Part shown: positions 43,906 to 45,149 of the stretch, in pieces
Layout: each line of letters starts with the position of its first letter
How positions within the stretch are numbered: the first letter of the stretch is position 1
Origin: Myxococcaceae bacterium
Lineage (GTDB): Bacteria > Myxococcota > Myxococcia > Myxococcales > Myxococcaceae
Assembly: GCA_004173515.1 (NCBI GenBank)
Contig: SECN01000037.1
Span: 1-45,149, forward strand
Length of the DNA stretch: 45,149 nucleotides
Direction of reading: 5' to 3'
The notes under the pieces: model-generated
Database searches by the model: none
Told to the model about the DNA's origin: nothing
The model's input: the letters and a program-made list of their open reading frames with translations, nothing else
Made by a program: the position numbers and the translations under genes

Positions 43906-44205
43906 TCAGCGAGGCTCCTGCCCCCGAATCTGGCGCAGCATCCGAGCCGAGGCGATGACCGGGGCATCCACGGAACCATCAGCCCGTTCAGTCCGCACCA
44001 CGGCCTGGAGGAAGGGGATTGCGTCTTCATCGCGGCCCTGCTGGAAGAGCAGTTCCCCCAGCGCGAAGCGGGCCTGGGTGAGGAGGACGAGGTCCTCGGC
44101 CGCCACGGCCGCATCGATGGCGTCACTCAGCGCGGACTCCGCCAGTTCGGCCTGCCCACGCCCGAGCAACTCACGGGCCCGCTGAAGGTATTCGAGGGTA
44201 TTCAT
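43906..44205 (-). CDS. Small TPR-like protein
   Basis: 99 residues from ATG 44205; an upstream start at 44247 overlaps the divergent slyX gene. All helical: TLEYLQRARELLGRGQAELA, then ALSDAIDAAVAAEDLVLLTQ and ARFALGELLFQQGRDEDAIP form two to three TPR-like repeats. No signal peptide. Probably a cytoplasmic adaptor. It diverges from slyX with only 31 bp between starts, so the two share a control region. Confidence in the family is moderate since TPR motifs are loose. Confidence 0.7.
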   Translation of the reverse strand: MNTLEYLQRARELLGRGQAELAESALSDAIDAAVAAEDLVLLTQARFALGELLFQQGRDEDAIPFLQAVVRTERADGSVDAPVIASARMLRQIRGQEPR

Positions 44206-44236
44206 GGGCAGCGTTCCCCCTGCGGAGAAGACGGCA

Positions 44237-44437
44237 ATGGAAGACAAGCGCCTGATCGAGCTGGAAATCCGCTACACGCAGCAGCAGGAGCTCCTGCAGG
44301 AACTGAGCGATGTCCTCTACCAACAGGGACGCGTCATCGACGCGCTCAGAGCCGAGGTGGACGGCCTCAAGCGCAAGCTCGAGGCCGAGCCGGGCATGGT
44401 GGACGCCCGCCAGCAGGAGCGCCCTCCGCACTACTGA
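44237..44437 (+). CDS. slyX: SlyX family protein
   Basis: 66 residues from ATG 44237. A coiled coil, LIELEIRYTQQQELLQELSD, then VLYQQGRVIDALRAEVDGLK, and the typical C-terminal PPHY ending make this a clear SlyX protein. SlyX function is unknown; in enterobacteria it lies near slyD. Here it diverges from the small TPR-like gene and converges with a beta-barrel-like gene nine bases away. Confidence 0.87.
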   Translation: MEDKRLIELEIRYTQQQELLQELSDVLYQQGRVIDALRAEVDGLKRKLEAEPGMVDARQQERPPHY

Positions 44438-44446
44438 GGCGCCGCC

Positions 44447-44890
44447 TCAGAATTTGTAGCCCAGCCGCAGGCCGATGATGGGATTCGGGTCGAGGTAGCC
44501 CACCTCGACGCCGATGCTCGCCGCCTTCCCCTGGAGACCAAAGCCGAAGGCTGCATGCGCCTTGAAGGTGTCCCCCTTGAAGAAGATCCACGGCCCCGCT
44601 AGGCCCTCCACGTAGACAGTCCTGCCCACGTTCGCGCGGATGGAGATGTCCAGCGGAACGCCAATGATGTTCCCGTCCGTCACGAGCACCGCGCCGAAGC
44701 GCGCGCCCACGAAGATGGGGCCCGCGACATGCCCCTCGACGCCCAGGGTGAAGTTGAAGGCCGCGCTGGTATCCACCCAGTAGTCCGCCCCCACGCCCAG
44801 CCGGACGCCAGCGGCAGCCTCGGAGCGAGCGGGCACGAGAAGGAAACCCAGCGCGAGCAGACCGGCGGCGTAGATTCGAAGCAGATGCAT
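44447..44890 (-). CDS. Small outer-membrane beta-barrel-like protein
   Basis: 147 residues from ATG 44890 with AGGAG upstream. A signal peptide, YAAGLLALGFLLVPARSEAA, is followed by alternating strands such as VRLGVGADYWVDTSAAFNFTLG, IFVGARFGAVLVTDGNI and AFGFGLQGKAASIGVEVGYL, and it ends in a C-terminal strand, IIGLRLGYKF, with the terminal Phe usual for outer-membrane barrels. The predicted barrel would have about eight strands. Function unknown. It lies downstream of the rRNA operon terminator and on the same strand. Confidence 0.75.
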   Translation of the reverse strand: MHLLRIYAAGLLALGFLLVPARSEAAAGVRLGVGADYWVDTSAAFNFTLGVEGHVAGPIFVGARFGAVLVTDGNIIGVPLDISIRANVGRTVYVEGLAGPWIFFKGDTFKAHAAFGFGLQGKAASIGVEVGYLDPNPIIGLRLGYKF

Positions 44891-45045
44891 GCGAGAGGCT
44901 CCTGTCCAGCAGAGGGGGAAGGAGCGCCACTCAAGCAAAGCAGCCAGGGGCAAGCCAGCCTCAAAGGCAGACCCCGGATGTTCGCATCACGCCGGATCAA
45001 TCCACGTGCACGAACACACCAGGCCAGCCCCAAGCCCGCAAAGAC

Positions 45046-45081
45046 AAGAGCCCCTGGCGCCTTGCGGCACCAGGGGCTCTT
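45046..45081 (-). terminator. Terminator behind the rRNA operon
   Basis: CCAGGGGCTCTT (45070-45081) pairs perfectly with AAGAGCCCCTGG (45046-45057), a 12-bp stem with a 12-base loop, placed ten bases behind the 5S rRNA end. On the minus strand the stem is followed by GTCTTTG, an imperfect T-run. Confidence 0.7.
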
Positions 45082-45090
45082 CAAAAAGAA

Positions 45091-45149
45091 TCCGGCAGCG
45101 ACCTACTCTCCCACGCGGTTTCCCGCGGAGTACCATCGGCTCTGGAGGG
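45091..45149 (-). rRNA. rrf: 5S ribosomal RNA, 3' part
   Basis: The last 59 bases read on the minus strand contain GCCGATGGTACTCCGCGGG and then GTGGGAGAGTAGGTCGCTGC, the conserved 3' half of bacterial 5S rRNA. The 5' half and the rest of the rRNA operon lie beyond the right edge. The exact 3' end is estimated. Confidence 0.93.

Overview
The window is high-GC DNA with dense genes on both strands and long spurious antisense reading frames. Gene content points to a myxobacterium of the Myxococcus/Corallococcus type: a Ser/Thr kinase fused to a long repeat tail, a sigma-54 activator with an FHA-like N-terminus, large hybrid kinases without DNA-binding outputs, an ECF42-type sigma factor, many lipoproteins, and lipoprotein polymorphic toxins resembling the Sit exchange toxins. 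This assignment is inference from gene content; no database search was run.

Layout. 1-6377 (minus) holds a duplicated toxin module: SGNH-hydrolase-like protein, lipoprotein toxin, Imm52-like immunity protein, then a second hydrolase and a second toxin running off the left edge. The complete toxin carries an in-frame amber stop inside its nuclease domain, and the rest of the domain is still readable behind it. 6482-10703 holds a small Cys-containing exported protein (minus) diverging from a 1190-residue kinase (plus). 10716-14212 (minus) is a likely operon of a zinc metallopeptidase with an M91/NleD-like HELIH site, a sigma-54 activator and an unknown protein. 14273-15851 (minus) is an ECF42 sigma factor with its DGPF/YCII partner and a matching promoter. 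16052-18739 (plus) has a frameshifted phospholipase D-like lipoprotein gene, a Rossmann protein and a type II toxin-antitoxin pair.

18746-21707 (minus) is a sugar ABC importer (binding lipoprotein and two permeases) without an ATPase gene. An EcsC-family protein and an LVIVD-repeat lipoprotein follow. 24266-29705 (minus) is a tightly packed three-gene phosphorelay. 29938-36881 carries a DUF4846 lipoprotein, a CDP-alcohol phosphatidyltransferase, a 71-residue protein, a low-complexity exported protein, a subtilisin-like lipoprotein with a terminator, and glpD. 37088-41551 (plus) is a His-rich membrane protein, a TonB-dependent receptor and two lipoproteins in overlapping frames, which may form an uncharacterised outer-membrane uptake system. 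41613-44890 has small genes (DUF2007/zinc ribbon, TPR proteins, SlyX, a beta-barrel-like protein). The window ends in the 3' part of a 5S rRNA gene (minus) with its terminator.

Most notable: the stop-interrupted toxin with intact immunity gene inside a duplicated module, the TonB receptor/twin-lipoprotein locus, the M91-like peptidase operon, the ECF42 promoter, and three GACATG repeats spaced 11 bp apart before the kinase gene.
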